64,000 bases of DNA from Clostridiaceae bacterium (GCA_012839865.1 DUMO01000045.1:1-64000), one strand, 5' to 3'; counted from the first letter of the stretch, positions 17,747 to 28,185 are shown. Translations and numbers: made by a program. Notes: generated from the letters alone by a model not told the origin.

Positions 17747-20194
17747 TCAACGCTTCCGGCTATAATACAATCCCACGCTGTTTTTTTTCACCGAACTATC
17801 CATGCTTTTTTCACATTTGCATTTTTCCCTGTATCTTTTCGGTGTACATCCAAACATCATTTTAAACCTGCTGATAAAATACTGGGGAGTGGAATACCCC
17901 ATAATATCCGAAATTTCCTCCACTTTCAGGTCCGTATTTAACAGCAGGTTCCGGCAATGGTTAAGTTTAAGGTTGGTAAGATAATCTATAAACTTTACTC
18001 CCGTCTCGTTCTTAAAAACCCTGCTCAGATATTTGTAATTGATTCCCAGCTCATTGGCAACATACTCCAGTGAAAGCTGATTGTTCTGGATATTTTCTTC
18101 AATGAACTCCTGAATTTTCATAACCAGTTCCCTGCTGTCGCAAGATGTGCTTTCAATCCTTTTAAAGGCTTGGCAAATAACTTCTTTCATCCATACTTCA
18201 AATTCCAATATATTGCTTGTATTTAAAAAGCCCTTATCCAGACTCATCTCTTCTCCAACCTGAGTGCAGATAAAATCTTCAACAATCGAAACGCAGTTAG
18301 CTAAAGTATTATATATCTGCTGGTAACTGTAGTCTCCCCCGCGAAGGGCCTGCACCAGTCCTTCCAGGTCACTTTTGCTTCTGTCGTAATCCAGGCTCCT
18401 GAGTGAATTGCATAGGTTGTTCAAAAGCAGCTTGTTGGAGAAAGAACGCTTTTCTTCAAGGCTTATAATATCCGTAAAGGTATAAAGGGTTTTTTCAGGA
18501 AAAACATAACTGTAATTCAGCCCGCTGAGAGCTATTTTATATGAAGTATTCATATGCACAAGATTGGTGTCTGTCTTGCCAAAGGAAATATATTTCAATA
18601 TGACCATACTTTCCGGAGACTCTTTGTTTGTGGTCTCCAAAAATCTGTACCCAAGCTGATGCAGATTTTCCACCGTAAAATCAAAATTGAAAAGCACCGC
18701 AATAATGTTGTCCTTTTCGTAAAAAAGGCATTTTGACTGGGGTGTTGTAAATACTTCATCAAGTTTGGAACATATATTAAGTTTCTCATACTCATAAGTG
18801 ACAACATTCTGGGTATCTTTAAGCTTTTCAAGCTTTATGGCGGCGGCACAGAAAAAGTTATATGGAAAGGTTATGTCCAACACCTTCATCCTGGCTCTTA
18901 TTTCTTCCAATTCCGGCGGGGTATCTGAAAAAAGTGAGCTCAGAAAGTTCATTTTCAGCGTAGGAAACACTTTTTTCAACTCCTGCTCCTTTTTCAGCAT
19001 TATGCTCTCCATGTTGTTTATCGTTCCACTGATTAATGAATATTCATTATGCTCCTTGACTTTATGGAAGTATGGGCTCCTTAAACAATAATCAACAATA
19101 GATTTAATAGGTTTGGCTAGCTGCTTTGTTTCGGCAAATGATACAATGAGTCCTATCAGTACTGAAATCAACGCCACCAGTATAGTTGCCTTAAGTATAT
19201 AATCAGATACGGATGAAATTGCTTCCATAGGTGTTACCGAAACATACATCCAATTGCTGTATGACGACGGTTCATATGATACAACAAAGGGGATGCCCTC
19301 CACCCTGGTTATAAAGTAACCGGATTTTTTACGATTTTCCGTCAATTCTTTATCATACTGCAGCTCATTAATATTCTGACCAATCAGCGTGTGGTCGGTA
19401 TGAGAGATTATTGTTCCGTCTTCATTAAAAATAAATACGCTCCCCAAATCCTCCGGCATGCTTTGATCCAAAAAACTTTTGAAAATGTCTCCGCTCACCG
19501 TAACAACTACCGCACATCTAACACTTCTGTTGTATCCATAATTCACTCTTACAGCATGTATTATTGTTTCAGGATATTTGTTGTACAAAACATCAGAATA
19601 TTGGATTCCAAGGTTTTTGCCGTAATCAAAAAACAGAAGCATATTATCTTCGTCTACAGGTTCACTTTGGGATGCCTTTAAAACAATATTGTAATAATGG
19701 CTGAGATCCTGTTGAGATTCAAGATCCCGGTAAAGGGAATGCCGTATATAATCAGTGGAAATCAAAAGGTTGCTGTTTGAATAGTAAATTGAAAGTGAAT
19801 AAACAAGCGGATTTAAAACACTCATACTGGACAGGTATTTTGATACTTCCATTGTCTCCGGAAGTATATGCTCCAATGGCTCATTGAAATACCGGTAAAG
19901 ATAATAATTGCTGTTAACGTCATGCATTACTTTTAATGAAAAATCCCGTACCGTATCAATCAGCGCTAAATCTATACTTCTCCTGTATTGATTCAGGAGT
20001 TTGTTGTTTGAAGATATTATGCGGTCGGTCAGGTATTGTTCAACAATTTTATATGATAAAAGTCCCATAACAAATGTGCAGATAATAATTATCGATATAA
20101 AAGAAAACAGCAAAGAAGGTTCAAATGTTGAACAGTGTTTTTTAAGCCTGATTATGTATGAATGCAACAAATCTTTCAACTTATACAACCCCAT
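17747..20194 (-). CDS. Membrane-anchored AraC-type transcriptional regulator with extracellular sensor domain
   Basis: The 815-residue product has a membrane helix at about residues 27-50 (LLFSFISIIIICTFVMGLL), a long extracellular Cache-like domain, a second helix at about 330-355 (ILVALISVLIGLIVSF), a cytoplasmic linker, and a C-terminal AraC/XylS double helix-turn-helix (LSLEYVANELGINYKYLSRVFKNE and ISDIMGYSTPQYFISRFKMMFGCTPKRYR in parts). There is no kinase domain, so it is a one-component sensor. In Clostridia and Paenibacilli such proteins are encoded next to LplABC-type importers without their own ATPase and control them. Here it is divergent from exactly that gene set. The ligand is likely an extracellular sugar, by inference. 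Confidence 0.9.
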   Translation of the reverse strand: MGLYKLKDLLHSYIIRLKKHCSTFEPSLLFSFISIIIICTFVMGLLSYKIVEQYLTDRIISSNNKLLNQYRRSIDLALIDTVRDFSLKVMHDVNSNYYLYRYFNEPLEHILPETMEVSKYLSSMSVLNPLVYSLSIYYSNSNLLISTDYIRHSLYRDLESQQDLSHYYNIVLKASQSEPVDEDNMLLFFDYGKNLGIQYSDVLYNKYPETIIHAVRVNYGYNRSVRCAVVVTVSGDIFKSFLDQSMPEDLGSVFIFNEDGTIISHTDHTLIGQNINELQYDKELTENRKKSGYFITRVEGIPFVVSYEPSSYSNWMYVSVTPMEAISSVSDYILKATILVALISVLIGLIVSFAETKQLAKPIKSIVDYCLRSPYFHKVKEHNEYSLISGTINNMESIMLKKEQELKKVFPTLKMNFLSSLFSDTPPELEEIRARMKVLDITFPYNFFCAAAIKLEKLKDTQNVVTYEYEKLNICSKLDEVFTTPQSKCLFYEKDNIIAVLFNFDFTVENLHQLGYRFLETTNKESPESMVILKYISFGKTDTNLVHMNTSYKIALSGLNYSYVFPEKTLYTFTDIISLEEKRSFSNKLLLNNLCNSLRSLDYDRSKSDLEGLVQALRGGDYSYQQIYNTLANCVSIVEDFICTQVGEEMSLDKGFLNTSNILEFEVWMKEVICQAFKRIESTSCDSRELVMKIQEFIEENIQNNQLSLEYVANELGINYKYLSRVFKNETGVKFIDYLTNLKLNHCRNLLLNTDLKVEEISDIMGYSTPQYFISRFKMMFGCTPKRYREKCKCEKSMDSSVKKNSVGLYYSRKR

Positions 20195-20553
20195 CCCCCC
20201 GGTACAAATATCATATCATCAGCAGTATCACTTCTTACATGTTAAGACCAAGACCCATGTGAAAAATAAATTTTTTCTTCGACGGTATTTATTGCATTCC
20301 AAATATTAGAGTATAATATATAATATATTACATCCAGGTTCTATCATTTTAAAAGAATATTTTTCTTCTGTCCGAATTTAATTATAGCATAAATTTCGGA
20401 AATATTTAAAAATAATAATGATTAAAATCCATGATAAGTTCCAAAATTGTTATATCGGAATTATTGTTATTTTTTACCCCTTTCCCTATAAAACCCGCTT
20501 GTAGGGCAGCTTTTAGATAAAAATTACAATATTTTCGCTTGAATTTATCAACA

Positions 20554-20582
20554 TTGTAATAACAGAATCGTCAGAATATAAT
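20554..20582 (+). promoter_or_regulatory. Promoter of the sugar importer operon
   Basis: TTGTAA (20554-20559), 17 bases, TATAAT (20577-20582). A start near 20589 leaves a leader of about 80 bases. The rest of the gap 20195-20553 is very AT-rich and must hold the promoter of the divergent regulator, for which I see no convincing -35/-10 pair. Confidence 0.65.
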
Positions 20583-20598
20583 TTTGCTTGCAACAATA

Positions 20599-20616
20599 AA
20601 GATGTGCGCACATCTT
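20599..20616. promoter_or_regulatory. 18-bp perfect palindrome in the leader of the importer operon
   Basis: AAGATGTGC (20599-20607) is followed directly by its reverse complement GCACATCTT (20608-20616). It lies at about +10 to +27 from the predicted start and is followed by a run of seven T after six bases. It could be a repressor operator or a leader hairpin with weak terminator character. Confidence 0.55.
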
Positions 20617-20668
20617 ACATATTTTTTTATCTATTGCTTAACCACAAAAAAAGAGGAGGTACATTTTA

Positions 20669-22312
20669 ATGAAGAGAAAAATTCTAATGCTGGTTACTTT
20701 GTTACTTTCAATCGCAATGGTTTTCTCTGCATGTGTTGTACAGGAAGGTTCGAAAGGCGGAACAGATCAAAATGGTACAGGCGATGTGGTAAAAGCGCCG
20801 GATAAACTTAGAATATTCTATGTAACTCAAGGCGCAACAGTTCCTGAGGATTTTGACTACCAAAACAACACTATTTTGAACTTGATTGCTAAAGCAGCAA
20901 ATGTAGAAATAGTAGAAGCAATTGTTCCACCATGGTCCGATATCGTAACGAAATATAACTTAATGATGTCTTCAGGCAACATTTGTGACGTAGTTCATTA
21001 CAACGGGCCGCAAACAATCAATAATGACGGTAAAAACGGAGCGTTTTTGGATTTGACAAGCGTCATTAATAATTCAGCAATTATTAAAGAACGCTACTCC
21101 AATTTTTTGGAACAATTAAAAGCAGAAGATGGGAAGATTTACGCTTTGCGTGCGCTACCTGCTGACGGCGACATAAACATGTGCTTCTATTTCAGATGGG
21201 ACGTGCTCCAGGATCTGGGCTACACAGAAGCTACAATTCCTGACACTCTTGATGAATGGATTGAAGCAATGAGAAAACTGAAACAAAAATATCCTGATGC
21301 AATTCCATATACCTCCATGGACAACTTACACTGGTCTGAGTTCGTATTCAGCTGCTATGGAATTACCGGACGCGGAACTGCATGGCAGGAATATTTCGGA
21401 AAGGCAATCCATTCCTTTGAGCATCCGTTGATTAAAGATGCCCTGAGCACTTACAAGATGATGCTTGATGAAGGTCTGATGGATCCTGAATTCATAACAA
21501 GCAAGAGAGCGGATTTTGACGCAAAGAGATGGAACAAGAAAGTATTGATCAACCAGCAGAACCTCGGTGCGGCAATGGTATTCGCAAGCCGTTATATGTC
21601 CAATAACATTCCGGAAGCAAGAACAGTTCCGGGCATATGGCCTTTTGTTGACGATCCGAGAGTAGACCCTGCCTCAATATATGAAGGAATTCTTCCTGTT
21701 GGCAACTCCGTTGTTGCAATTGCATCTACCAGCAAGGTTAAGGATGCTGCAATAAGATTTGTTGAAGAAATGCTTTCTGAAGAAACCCAGACATATATTA
21801 CCTGGGGTATTGAAGGCGTTGACTACGAAGTTGTCAATGGCGAAAAACAGCAAATCCTGGATGACGGTTCGGGTACACAAAACTTCACCCAGGCCAAGAG
21901 TTTGTACAACTGGCTGTTTGCCGTCAACACACGCATGAATATTGAAAAATCCTTCAAGGCTACATTGAACGCCATTAAGAATGCAAATCCCGGGATCACA
22001 CAGGCAGAGCTTGACGAGTATTCAAGAATCAGTTGGAAATACTTCAATAAAGCACTCGAAATCAACAACTCCTATCCCACTTACGTGCTGAATAAGTTCA
22101 TCACGCTTAATGATGATACCGCTGCAAGAGCAACAGAAGCTGCAAATGAAGCTCTTATCATAGTTACAAAAGCTATGAGAGGCGACATTTCTCTTGATGA
22201 ATTTGATGTACAGGCTGCCAATTTCCTTGAGAAGTATAAGTTCATCACTGAAGAGTACAACCAAAAACTGCCTGCCGCATATAAGCTGGTAGGAAGGGAA
22301 TATGGCAAATAA
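20669..22312 (+). CDS. Extracellular sugar-binding lipoprotein of an ABC importer (LplA/YtcQ type)
   Basis: The 547-residue product has a lipoprotein signal peptide with lipobox VFSAC (lipidated Cys22). The mature part is of the long LplA/YtcQ solute-binding type (EYFGKAIHSFEHPLIKDALSTYKMMLDEGLMDPEF in parts; later GTQNFTQAKSLYNWLF). Proteins of this class bind oligosaccharides or uronides and deliver them to two permeases encoded downstream. AGGAGG at about 20654-20660 precedes the ATG. Codon use is more purine-rich and regular than that of its neighbours, consistent with high expression. The substrate is not evident. Confidence 0.9.
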   Translation: MKRKILMLVTLLLSIAMVFSACVVQEGSKGGTDQNGTGDVVKAPDKLRIFYVTQGATVPEDFDYQNNTILNLIAKAANVEIVEAIVPPWSDIVTKYNLMMSSGNICDVVHYNGPQTINNDGKNGAFLDLTSVINNSAIIKERYSNFLEQLKAEDGKIYALRALPADGDINMCFYFRWDVLQDLGYTEATIPDTLDEWIEAMRKLKQKYPDAIPYTSMDNLHWSEFVFSCYGITGRGTAWQEYFGKAIHSFEHPLIKDALSTYKMMLDEGLMDPEFITSKRADFDAKRWNKKVLINQQNLGAAMVFASRYMSNNIPEARTVPGIWPFVDDPRVDPASIYEGILPVGNSVVAIASTSKVKDAAIRFVEEMLSEETQTYITWGIEGVDYEVVNGEKQQILDDGSGTQNFTQAKSLYNWLFAVNTRMNIEKSFKATLNAIKNANPGITQAELDEYSRISWKYFNKALEINNSYPTYVLNKFITLNDDTAARATEAANEALIIVTKAMRGDISLDEFDVQAANFLEKYKFITEEYNQKLPAAYKLVGREYGK

Positions 22313-22461
22313 TTAACCGGCACCACACTTTCTTTTCCCTGAAGGTTGCATTCCTTGCGGCCTTCAGGGAATATATAATTAGAAGAAACAGATATTCATT
22401 TTCATGCATATTATTACCAGATTATTTTATACATATAAGCTGGTAGCAGGGGGTAACTAAT

Positions 22462-23403
22462 TTGGCCAGAAAAAACGACATACTGATTGAATTAAATGAA
22501 AAACGCGGATTTAAAAAAAGCAGGGACTTACCAATTTATATGCTACTGCTTCCAGGTATGCTTCTACTTTTTGTATTCCATTACATACCTCTTTTCGGGG
22601 TAGCCATAGCTTTTCAGAATTTTATTCCCTTTAAGGGTGTCCTCGGAAGTCAATGGGTTGGACTTAAAAATTTTGAGTACTTTCTTAAAGATCAAAACTT
22701 TTGGAGAGTAATGAAAAATACACTGGAAATAAATTTATTGGAGATTGTTTTCGGGTTTCCCTTTCCTATTATTTTTGCTCTTTTGCTAAATGAGTTATGG
22801 TCAAGCAAGTTTAAAAAGACTGTACAAACAATTAGCTATTTACCTCATTTTATTTCCTGGGTTATAGCAGCCGGAATTTTCAGGTCAATACTTTCACCAA
22901 GTTCCGGTATTATAAATGTATTTTTGAAAAATGTTTTGGGAATGCAACCAATTCACTTTCTTTCAATTGCAGGTTATTTCAGACCGATATTAATTATTGC
23001 GGGAATTTGGAAAGGTTTTGGAATGAATGCCGTATATTATCTTGCTGCTCTTTCTTCAATAGATGCACAGCTATATGAAGCAGCAAAAATTGACGGAGCT
23101 GGCAAGTGGCGTCAAACCTGGCATATCACTTTACCGGGTTTAAAGAATATAACCATAGTACTGTTGGTACTGCAAGTAGGTTCTTTGGTCACAATCGGCT
23201 TTGAGCGGATTTTCCTGTTATACAACCCCCTCGTTTATGAAGTGGGTGATGTTATCAGCACGTATACTTACAGGCTTGGAATTGAGCAAGTAAGGTTTTC
23301 ACTTACTTCAGCCATCGGGCTTACTCAATCTGTTGTCAATTTCATTCTTGTGTATTCAACCAATCGACTGGCAAAAGCAGTAGCCGGCTGGTCACTGTGG
23401 TAA
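22462..23403 (+). CDS. Sugar ABC transporter permease (LplB/YtcP-partner type)
   Basis: The 313-residue product has six predicted membrane helices and the permease coupling motif LYEAAKIDGAGKWRQTWHITLPG (read as EAAKIDGAGKWRQ). It pairs with the next permease. The start is TTG 22462, supported by AGGGGG at 22448-22453 with 8 bases between. The 150-base gap after the binding-protein gene contains a possible hairpin (TTCCCTGAAGG...CCTTCAGGGAA, 22336-22369), which could lower expression of the permeases relative to the binding protein. Confidence 0.9.
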   Translation: MARKNDILIELNEKRGFKKSRDLPIYMLLLPGMLLLFVFHYIPLFGVAIAFQNFIPFKGVLGSQWVGLKNFEYFLKDQNFWRVMKNTLEINLLEIVFGFPFPIIFALLLNELWSSKFKKTVQTISYLPHFISWVIAAGIFRSILSPSSGIINVFLKNVLGMQPIHFLSIAGYFRPILIIAGIWKGFGMNAVYYLAALSSIDAQLYEAAKIDGAGKWRQTWHITLPGLKNITIVLLVLQVGSLVTIGFERIFLLYNPLVYEVGDVISTYTYRLGIEQVRFSLTSAIGLTQSVVNFILVYSTNRLAKAVAGWSLW

Positions 23404-23418
23404 TAGGAGGTGTGGCTA

Positions 23419-24306
23419 ATGATTAGGAAAAGCACCGGTGAAAAAATCTTCCAGGTTGTTAATATAATGTTCATGTTGATGATAATTGCAGCTATTCTTT
23501 TCCCTCTATTGCATATTTTCAGCATATCCGTAAGCGAAAGTTCTGCGGTTACAACCCTTAAGGTAGGCTTGCTGCCGATAGGATTTAACCTTGTCGCATA
23601 TAAAAAAATAATCGGTACTAATCTGTTCCAGCGCTCCTTGTTTAATACCGTACTGGTTACATTCGTCGGGACAGTTCTATCGGTTATTGTTATTACCATG
23701 CTGGCTTACGCATTATCCAGAAGGTATTTTTTCGGGAAAAAGTTTGTAACATACTATTTGGTAATTACAATGTATTTTTCAGGAGGCTTGATACCCACAT
23801 ACATTTTAATAACCAATTATTTAAATCTTGAGAATACTTACCTTGCATATATATTGCCTTCACTTGTAAGTGTTTTTTATGTAATTGTTGTTAAGAGCCA
23901 GATAGAAGCAGTACCGTCTGATTTGGTTGATTCAGGCGCTATAGACGGTGCCGGCGAATTCAGAATATTATTCAATATCATAATTCCTGTAATTACGCCG
24001 ACAATAGCTGCAGTAAGCATGTTTCTTGCCCTGGGACGCTGGAACATGTGGTTTCCTGTTCTCCTGTATGCATCCAAGAAAACCATGTGGACTCTTCAAT
24101 ATTATCTCAGGAGTATAGTTTTTGAAAAGTCTCTTATTGAACAAACGGTATTGACAGCAGGAGAAAACATAGAAGCAGACATAATACCACCACAAAATTA
24201 TCAAATGGCATCTATCATTGTAGTAGCCCTGCCTGTTGTGTGTATATACCCTTTCATCCAGAAATACTTTGTAAAAGGTATACTTGCAGGCAGCGTAAAA
24301 GGCTGA
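23419..24306 (+). CDS. Sugar ABC transporter permease (LplC/YtcP type)
   Basis: The 295-residue product has six membrane helices and the coupling motif VDSGAIDGAGEFRILFNIIIP (DSGAIDGAGE). AGGAGG at 23405-23410 sets the ATG at 23419; the in-frame GTG at 23410 is inside that box. It begins 15 bases after the first permease. No ATPase gene follows, as is usual for this family, which borrows a shared MsmX-type ATPase encoded elsewhere. Confidence 0.92.
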   Translation: MIRKSTGEKIFQVVNIMFMLMIIAAILFPLLHIFSISVSESSAVTTLKVGLLPIGFNLVAYKKIIGTNLFQRSLFNTVLVTFVGTVLSVIVITMLAYALSRRYFFGKKFVTYYLVITMYFSGGLIPTYILITNYLNLENTYLAYILPSLVSVFYVIVVKSQIEAVPSDLVDSGAIDGAGEFRILFNIIIPVITPTIAAVSMFLALGRWNMWFPVLLYASKKTMWTLQYYLRSIVFEKSLIEQTVLTAGENIEADIIPPQNYQMASIIVVALPVVCIYPFIQKYFVKGILAGSVKG

Positions 24307-24310
24307 AAAT

Positions 24311-24407
24311 CGGGGTACCGGCCTTCACCCTGTTCCGGTATGGTTATTTCAGTTTTTCAACTGAGATAACTATACCGGGATAAACTTTCAGGTACCCCGT
24401 TTTTTTA
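24311..24407 (+). terminator. Long nested terminator after the importer operon
   Basis: An outer stem CGGGGTACC (24311-24319) / GGTACCCCG (24391-24399) encloses an inner hairpin with CCGGTAT...ATACCGG at its base (24335-24378). Seven T follow directly from 24400. The 90-base arrangement is larger than a usual terminator. Confidence 0.85.
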
Positions 24408-24464
24408 TTTAATCTCTCTGTTTTAGAAACGAAGGAAAAATCCAGGCAATAAAAACCATTTACT

Positions 24465-25814
24465 TTACGACAGCCGGTTTTCGATAACCTTCACCAGTTC
24501 CTCTGCTTTTTCTGAAATATAGTCAATATTGCTGCCCTCAATCATGACTCTTATCAAAGGTTCGGTACCCGAAGGCCTTATCAGTACTCTGCCCTTGTTT
24601 GAAAATTCAGCCTCCAATTCTTTGCACACTCTTGCGATAACTTCATCTTCAAGGTATTTATGTTTTTTTTCATTGCTTACCTTTGCGTTTCTTATCACCT
24701 GGGGCAAAATCTGTACAATTGAAGAAAGCTCCGATAATTTTCTTCCGGTGAGTTTCAAAATCCTCAAAAGCTGCAGTGCCGTCAATATTCCGTCCCCTGT
24801 CGTATTGTGCTCAAGCAGAATGATATGCCCCGACTGCTCTCCTCCAATCACATATCCGTTCTCAAGCATTTCTTCAAGAACATACCTGTCACCCACCTTG
24901 GTCCTGACAAGCTTTATATTGTTCTCTTTGGTAAAAATCTCAAATCCCATGTTGCTCATGACAGTAGCAACTATGGTATCCCCGGCAAGCCTTCCCGCCT
25001 TTTTAAGGTCCAGGCCGATAACAGCCATTATTTTATCTCCATCGACTATTTCACCATTCTCATCAACAGCAAGCACTCTATCGGCATCTCCGTCAAATGC
25101 TATTCCTATGTCGGCTCCAACTGCCCTGACTTTTTCGCAAAGGCTTTCCAGGTGCAAAGAACCACATTCCTTATTAATATTCAGTCCATCAGGTGTGTCA
25201 TTTATGACCGTTACATCCGCCCCCAATTCAAGAAAAGTGCGGGGAGCAGCTTTATATGCTGCGCCATTGGCACAGTCAACCATTATTTTAATACCTTTCA
25301 AATCAACATCAATTGTACTTTTCAAAAAATCAACATAATCCTCCAGTGTTGTGTTCATAATACTGCTGGTTCCAACACCTTCACCAACAGGTACCGGAAG
25401 CCCTTCCACCCCGGATTTGACAATCATTTCAATTCTGTCTTCCAGTTCATCTGAAAGCTTGTATCCTTTACTGTTGAAAAACTTTATACCGTTAAATTCA
25501 AAAGGATTGTGGGAAGCAGATATAACCACCCCGGCATCTGCATTATACTTTCTTACAAGATAAGCAACCGCCGGTGTGGGAATAACGCCAAGAATAATAG
25601 CCTCCGCTCCTACCGAGCATATTCCTGAAACAAGAGCTGCTTCAAGCATGGAGCCTGAAATCCTTGTATCCTTTCCCACCAGGATACGAGGTGTATGCCT
25701 GGTTTCATTGGTTAAAACATAAGCCCCGGCCTTGCCCAGTTTGAAGGCAAGCTCAGCAGTAAGCTCCTTATTTGCAATTCCTCTTACTCCATCAGTTCCA
25801 AATAGTCTAGCCAA
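24465..25814 (-). CDS. glmM: Phosphoglucosamine mutase
   Basis: GlmM converts glucosamine-6-phosphate to glucosamine-1-phosphate for UDP-GlcNAc and peptidoglycan. The 449-residue product begins [14 protein letters not shown]; the phosphoserine loop is VISASHNP with Ser101; the metal loop is DGDADR; the sugar-binding loop is GGEQSGHI; and the phosphate loop is [12 protein letters not shown]. The start is TTG, with GGAGGG 7 bases upstream. It ends the cdaA-cdaR-glmM order conserved in Firmicutes, where GlmM also binds and restrains CdaA. Confidence 0.97.
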   Translation of the reverse strand: MARLFGTDGVRGIANKELTAELAFKLGKAGAYVLTNETRHTPRILVGKDTRISGSMLEAALVSGICSVGAEAIILGVIPTPAVAYLVRKYNADAGVVISASHNPFEFNGIKFFNSKGYKLSDELEDRIEMIVKSGVEGLPVPVGEGVGTSSIMNTTLEDYVDFLKSTIDVDLKGIKIMVDCANGAAYKAAPRTFLELGADVTVINDTPDGLNINKECGSLHLESLCEKVRAVGADIGIAFDGDADRVLAVDENGEIVDGDKIMAVIGLDLKKAGRLAGDTIVATVMSNMGFEIFTKENNIKLVRTKVGDRYVLEEMLENGYVIGGEQSGHIILLEHNTTGDGILTALQLLRILKLTGRKLSELSSIVQILPQVIRNAKVSNEKKHKYLEDEVIARVCKELEAEFSNKGRVLIRPSGTEPLIRVMIEGSNIDYISEKAEELVKVIENRLS

Positions 25815-25990
25815 ATATGACCCTCCAATTACTCTTAAAAATATTTTTTTAAGTTTCCACTTTGCTGTTTATAAAAAATGCCTTAATGCCAGGCATCCAT
25901 TTTTTCAGTCAAAACAAAACTTAATCCCAATGTCTGATGCCATAGGCCTTCGGCTGAGTTTTTGCAATCAAGCCAACGGAACCTGATTCA

Positions 25991-27307
25991 TCACCGGCTG
26001 AAAAACCCGGCATCCACGGAGTCATTTTCATCATCTGTTTCCCCGCCGGCCGTTGGATTTTCATTATTTTCATTGCTCTCATTTCCTTCAGTGTCTTCCG
26101 AACTTGCAATCCTGTTTATCTCTACCGTTACCGTATACTCGCCGTCAATCATCAGTTGGTCGGGAACATATAAAGCAAGGGGCACCTCATGAACTCCCTC
26201 TTCCAGGTAATTAACACTTATTGAAGGTATTACTGAAGTCAGATTGAACGCAGCATCCTTGCTTTTACCAACCAACTTAACCGATACATCCGGCGTTATT
26301 ATATTATATGTATACTCCAGTTTCCTGCCGTAAATTCTGATCTGGTCTTTCAAAATACTGTACTCCCTTTCAGGCAGTTTTTCAATTATTACAGAAAGCG
26401 CAATCTCGGTATTTTGATCATATAAGGTCACGCCCTCGGGTAGTTGAAGGCCGACAGTCGCATTGACACTTTCAAATTGACCTTCAATATTGTAAGGCAC
26501 CGTGCTTATTTCACCAAGCTCCTTCAAAGCATCCGAAGGACCTTGAACAAACACTTTTTCAGGTGCAACCTTTTTATCCTCCACAGAATAATACTTCATA
26601 GGTTCACCCTCAACCACGGGTTTTACGGCAACTTCCTTTGCAATCTCCAGATTGGCGCTTGCATTTATGTTGAATTTAGTGGCATATCCGATTAATTCTT
26701 CATTATTGGCATTATAAAAACGGCAATTTACCAAGGTTGAAATATTTTCATGAAGATCCTCATAGTACAGAGGTGCAACAACTGAGCTTATGGCGTTTAC
26801 CTCAGGCTCAAGCCCTACAATCTCCACTATGTCGGGGGTCAAAAAGGATTTTGTAATTATGTAACCTCTTCGGACCGTACCTTCCGGCATTAACTTCACT
26901 TGAAATGTCTTTTTGATTATATCCTTGATATTAACTTTAACCGATTTATAATTTGTACCAATTATGTAAACTCCATTGTTTTCATTGATAATATGTACCG
27001 AAAGCTCATATTCGCCTGCTCTTTTAATATCAGAGAAGTCGATGATGGCTTTAAAGTCTGCTCCGGATATTTCATTTATAGCATCTTTCCTTCCCTGTAT
27101 TGCAACATTAACATATTGCGGTATGCTGGTATTGTACAAGCCAAGGCTTTTTTGGGACAGCTCATTGTAGTTTTCCTGGCTTAAGGGCACTACAACCGTT
27201 TTGGTGCCCAGGGGATTCCTGCTGTTTAACGCTACAAACCACAACAAAATTGCAAATATTACAGAAAGTATTTTTGTAACAATGCTTGAACTCAAATACT
27301 TGTTCAT
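25991..27307 (-). CDS. cdaR: CdaR (YbbR-domain regulator of the diadenylate cyclase)
   Basis: The 438-residue product has one N-terminal membrane helix (IVTKILSVIFAILLWFVAL) followed by four YbbR repeats on the outside (for example VVPLSQENYNELSQ, VKVNIKDIIKKTFQVKLMPEG, VFVQGPSDALKELGEI). The tail is rich in Asn, Glu and Gly. CdaR sits on the outer face of the membrane and modulates CdaA. Its ATG overlaps the cdaA stop in ATGA, indicating coupled translation. Confidence 0.93.
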   Translation of the reverse strand: MNKYLSSSIVTKILSVIFAILLWFVALNSRNPLGTKTVVVPLSQENYNELSQKSLGLYNTSIPQYVNVAIQGRKDAINEISGADFKAIIDFSDIKRAGEYELSVHIINENNGVYIIGTNYKSVKVNIKDIIKKTFQVKLMPEGTVRRGYIITKSFLTPDIVEIVGLEPEVNAISSVVAPLYYEDLHENISTLVNCRFYNANNEELIGYATKFNINASANLEIAKEVAVKPVVEGEPMKYYSVEDKKVAPEKVFVQGPSDALKELGEISTVPYNIEGQFESVNATVGLQLPEGVTLYDQNTEIALSVIIEKLPEREYSILKDQIRIYGRKLEYTYNIITPDVSVKLVGKSKDAAFNLTSVIPSISVNYLEEGVHEVPLALYVPDQLMIDGEYTVTVEINRIASSEDTEGNESNENNENPTAGGETDDENDSVDAGFFSR

Positions 27308-28185
27308 TTATTTTTCACCTTCCACAGTGAGGACAATTTCATCTGAGTATCCTTTTTGATTATAAGGTTTTTATTTAATGCCTTTCGTAAAGTATCCTGT
27401 GTGAGGTTTCTGGTAAGACCCCCGTTCAAGGCAAAGGAAATTTTGCCGGATTCCTCGGAAACCACTATTACAATCGCATCTGAGACCTCGGTAATACCAA
27501 GGGCGGCTCTGTGTCTTGTCCCCAACTCTTTACTTAAATTCGGGTTGTCCGTAAGAGGTAAAAAACAGGAAGTTGCTTTAATCCTGTTATCTCTTATTAC
27601 AACCGCACCATCGTGCAGGGGCGTATTGGGAGAAAAAATATTTATCAGAAGTTCCGAGGTGACATTGGCGTCAATTTCAATACCTGAATTTATTATTTCT
27701 CCTATCTTGGTCTCACGCTCAATAACAATCAAAGCCCCCACATAGTTGCTCGCCATGTGAAAACATGCTTTAACAAGCTCTTCAATCATTGTGGTTGTCT
27801 GTATGATCTTGCTTTCTTCATCAAAGCTGAAGAAGTCCTTGAACTTGCTCCTTCCGATCTTCTCAAGCCCTCTCCTGAGCTCAGGCTGAAAAATGACAAC
27901 AAGTGCAAATCCAACGATTTGTATAGAATTGGTAAGTATGTACTCTATTGTTCTTAAACCAAGCAACTCTGATAAATACCTGGCGGCAATAATAACGAAA
28001 ATCCCTTTAATCAACTGAACAGCACGGGTTTCTCTTACAAGCTGTATCAGCTTGTATATTACATATGATACAATACTTATATCGACAATTATTTGCAGAA
28101 TGCTCAACGGGCCATCAATTGCCAAAAAATCTCTAATCAGTCTGAAAAAATTAGATATATTAAATTCCTTAAGAGTATCCAGCAA
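27304..28185 (-). CDS. cdaA: Diadenylate cyclase CdaA (c-di-AMP synthase)
   Basis: CdaA makes c-di-AMP from two ATP, a signal for potassium and cell-wall control. The 293-residue product has three N-terminal membrane helices and a DAC domain with the catalytic motifs LHDGAVVI and GTRHRAALGI, both intact. The start is TTG at 28185, preceded by GGTGAGG; no ATG fits better. It is the first gene of the operon with cdaR and glmM. Confidence 0.96.
   Translation of the reverse strand: MLDTLKEFNISNFFRLIRDFLAIDGPLSILQIIVDISIVSYVIYKLIQLVRETRAVQLIKGIFVIIAARYLSELLGLRTIEYILTNSIQIVGFALVVIFQPELRRGLEKIGRSKFKDFFSFDEESKIIQTTTMIEELVKACFHMASNYVGALIVIERETKIGEIINSGIEIDANVTSELLINIFSPNTPLHDGAVVIRDNRIKATSCFLPLTDNPNLSKELGTRHRAALGITEVSDAIVIVVSEESGKISFALNGGLTRNLTQDTLRKALNKNLIIKKDTQMKLSSLWKVKNK

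Noticed and set aside
17747-20194. AraC membrane protein as a sensor histidine kinase
   Set aside because: Sensor and membrane parts look like those of a kinase, but no HisKA or HATPase motifs occur; the C-terminus is a clear AraC DNA-binding domain.
22336-22369. Hairpin between the binding-protein gene and the first permease as a full terminator
   Set aside because: There is no T-run after it; at most it attenuates expression or protects the upstream message.
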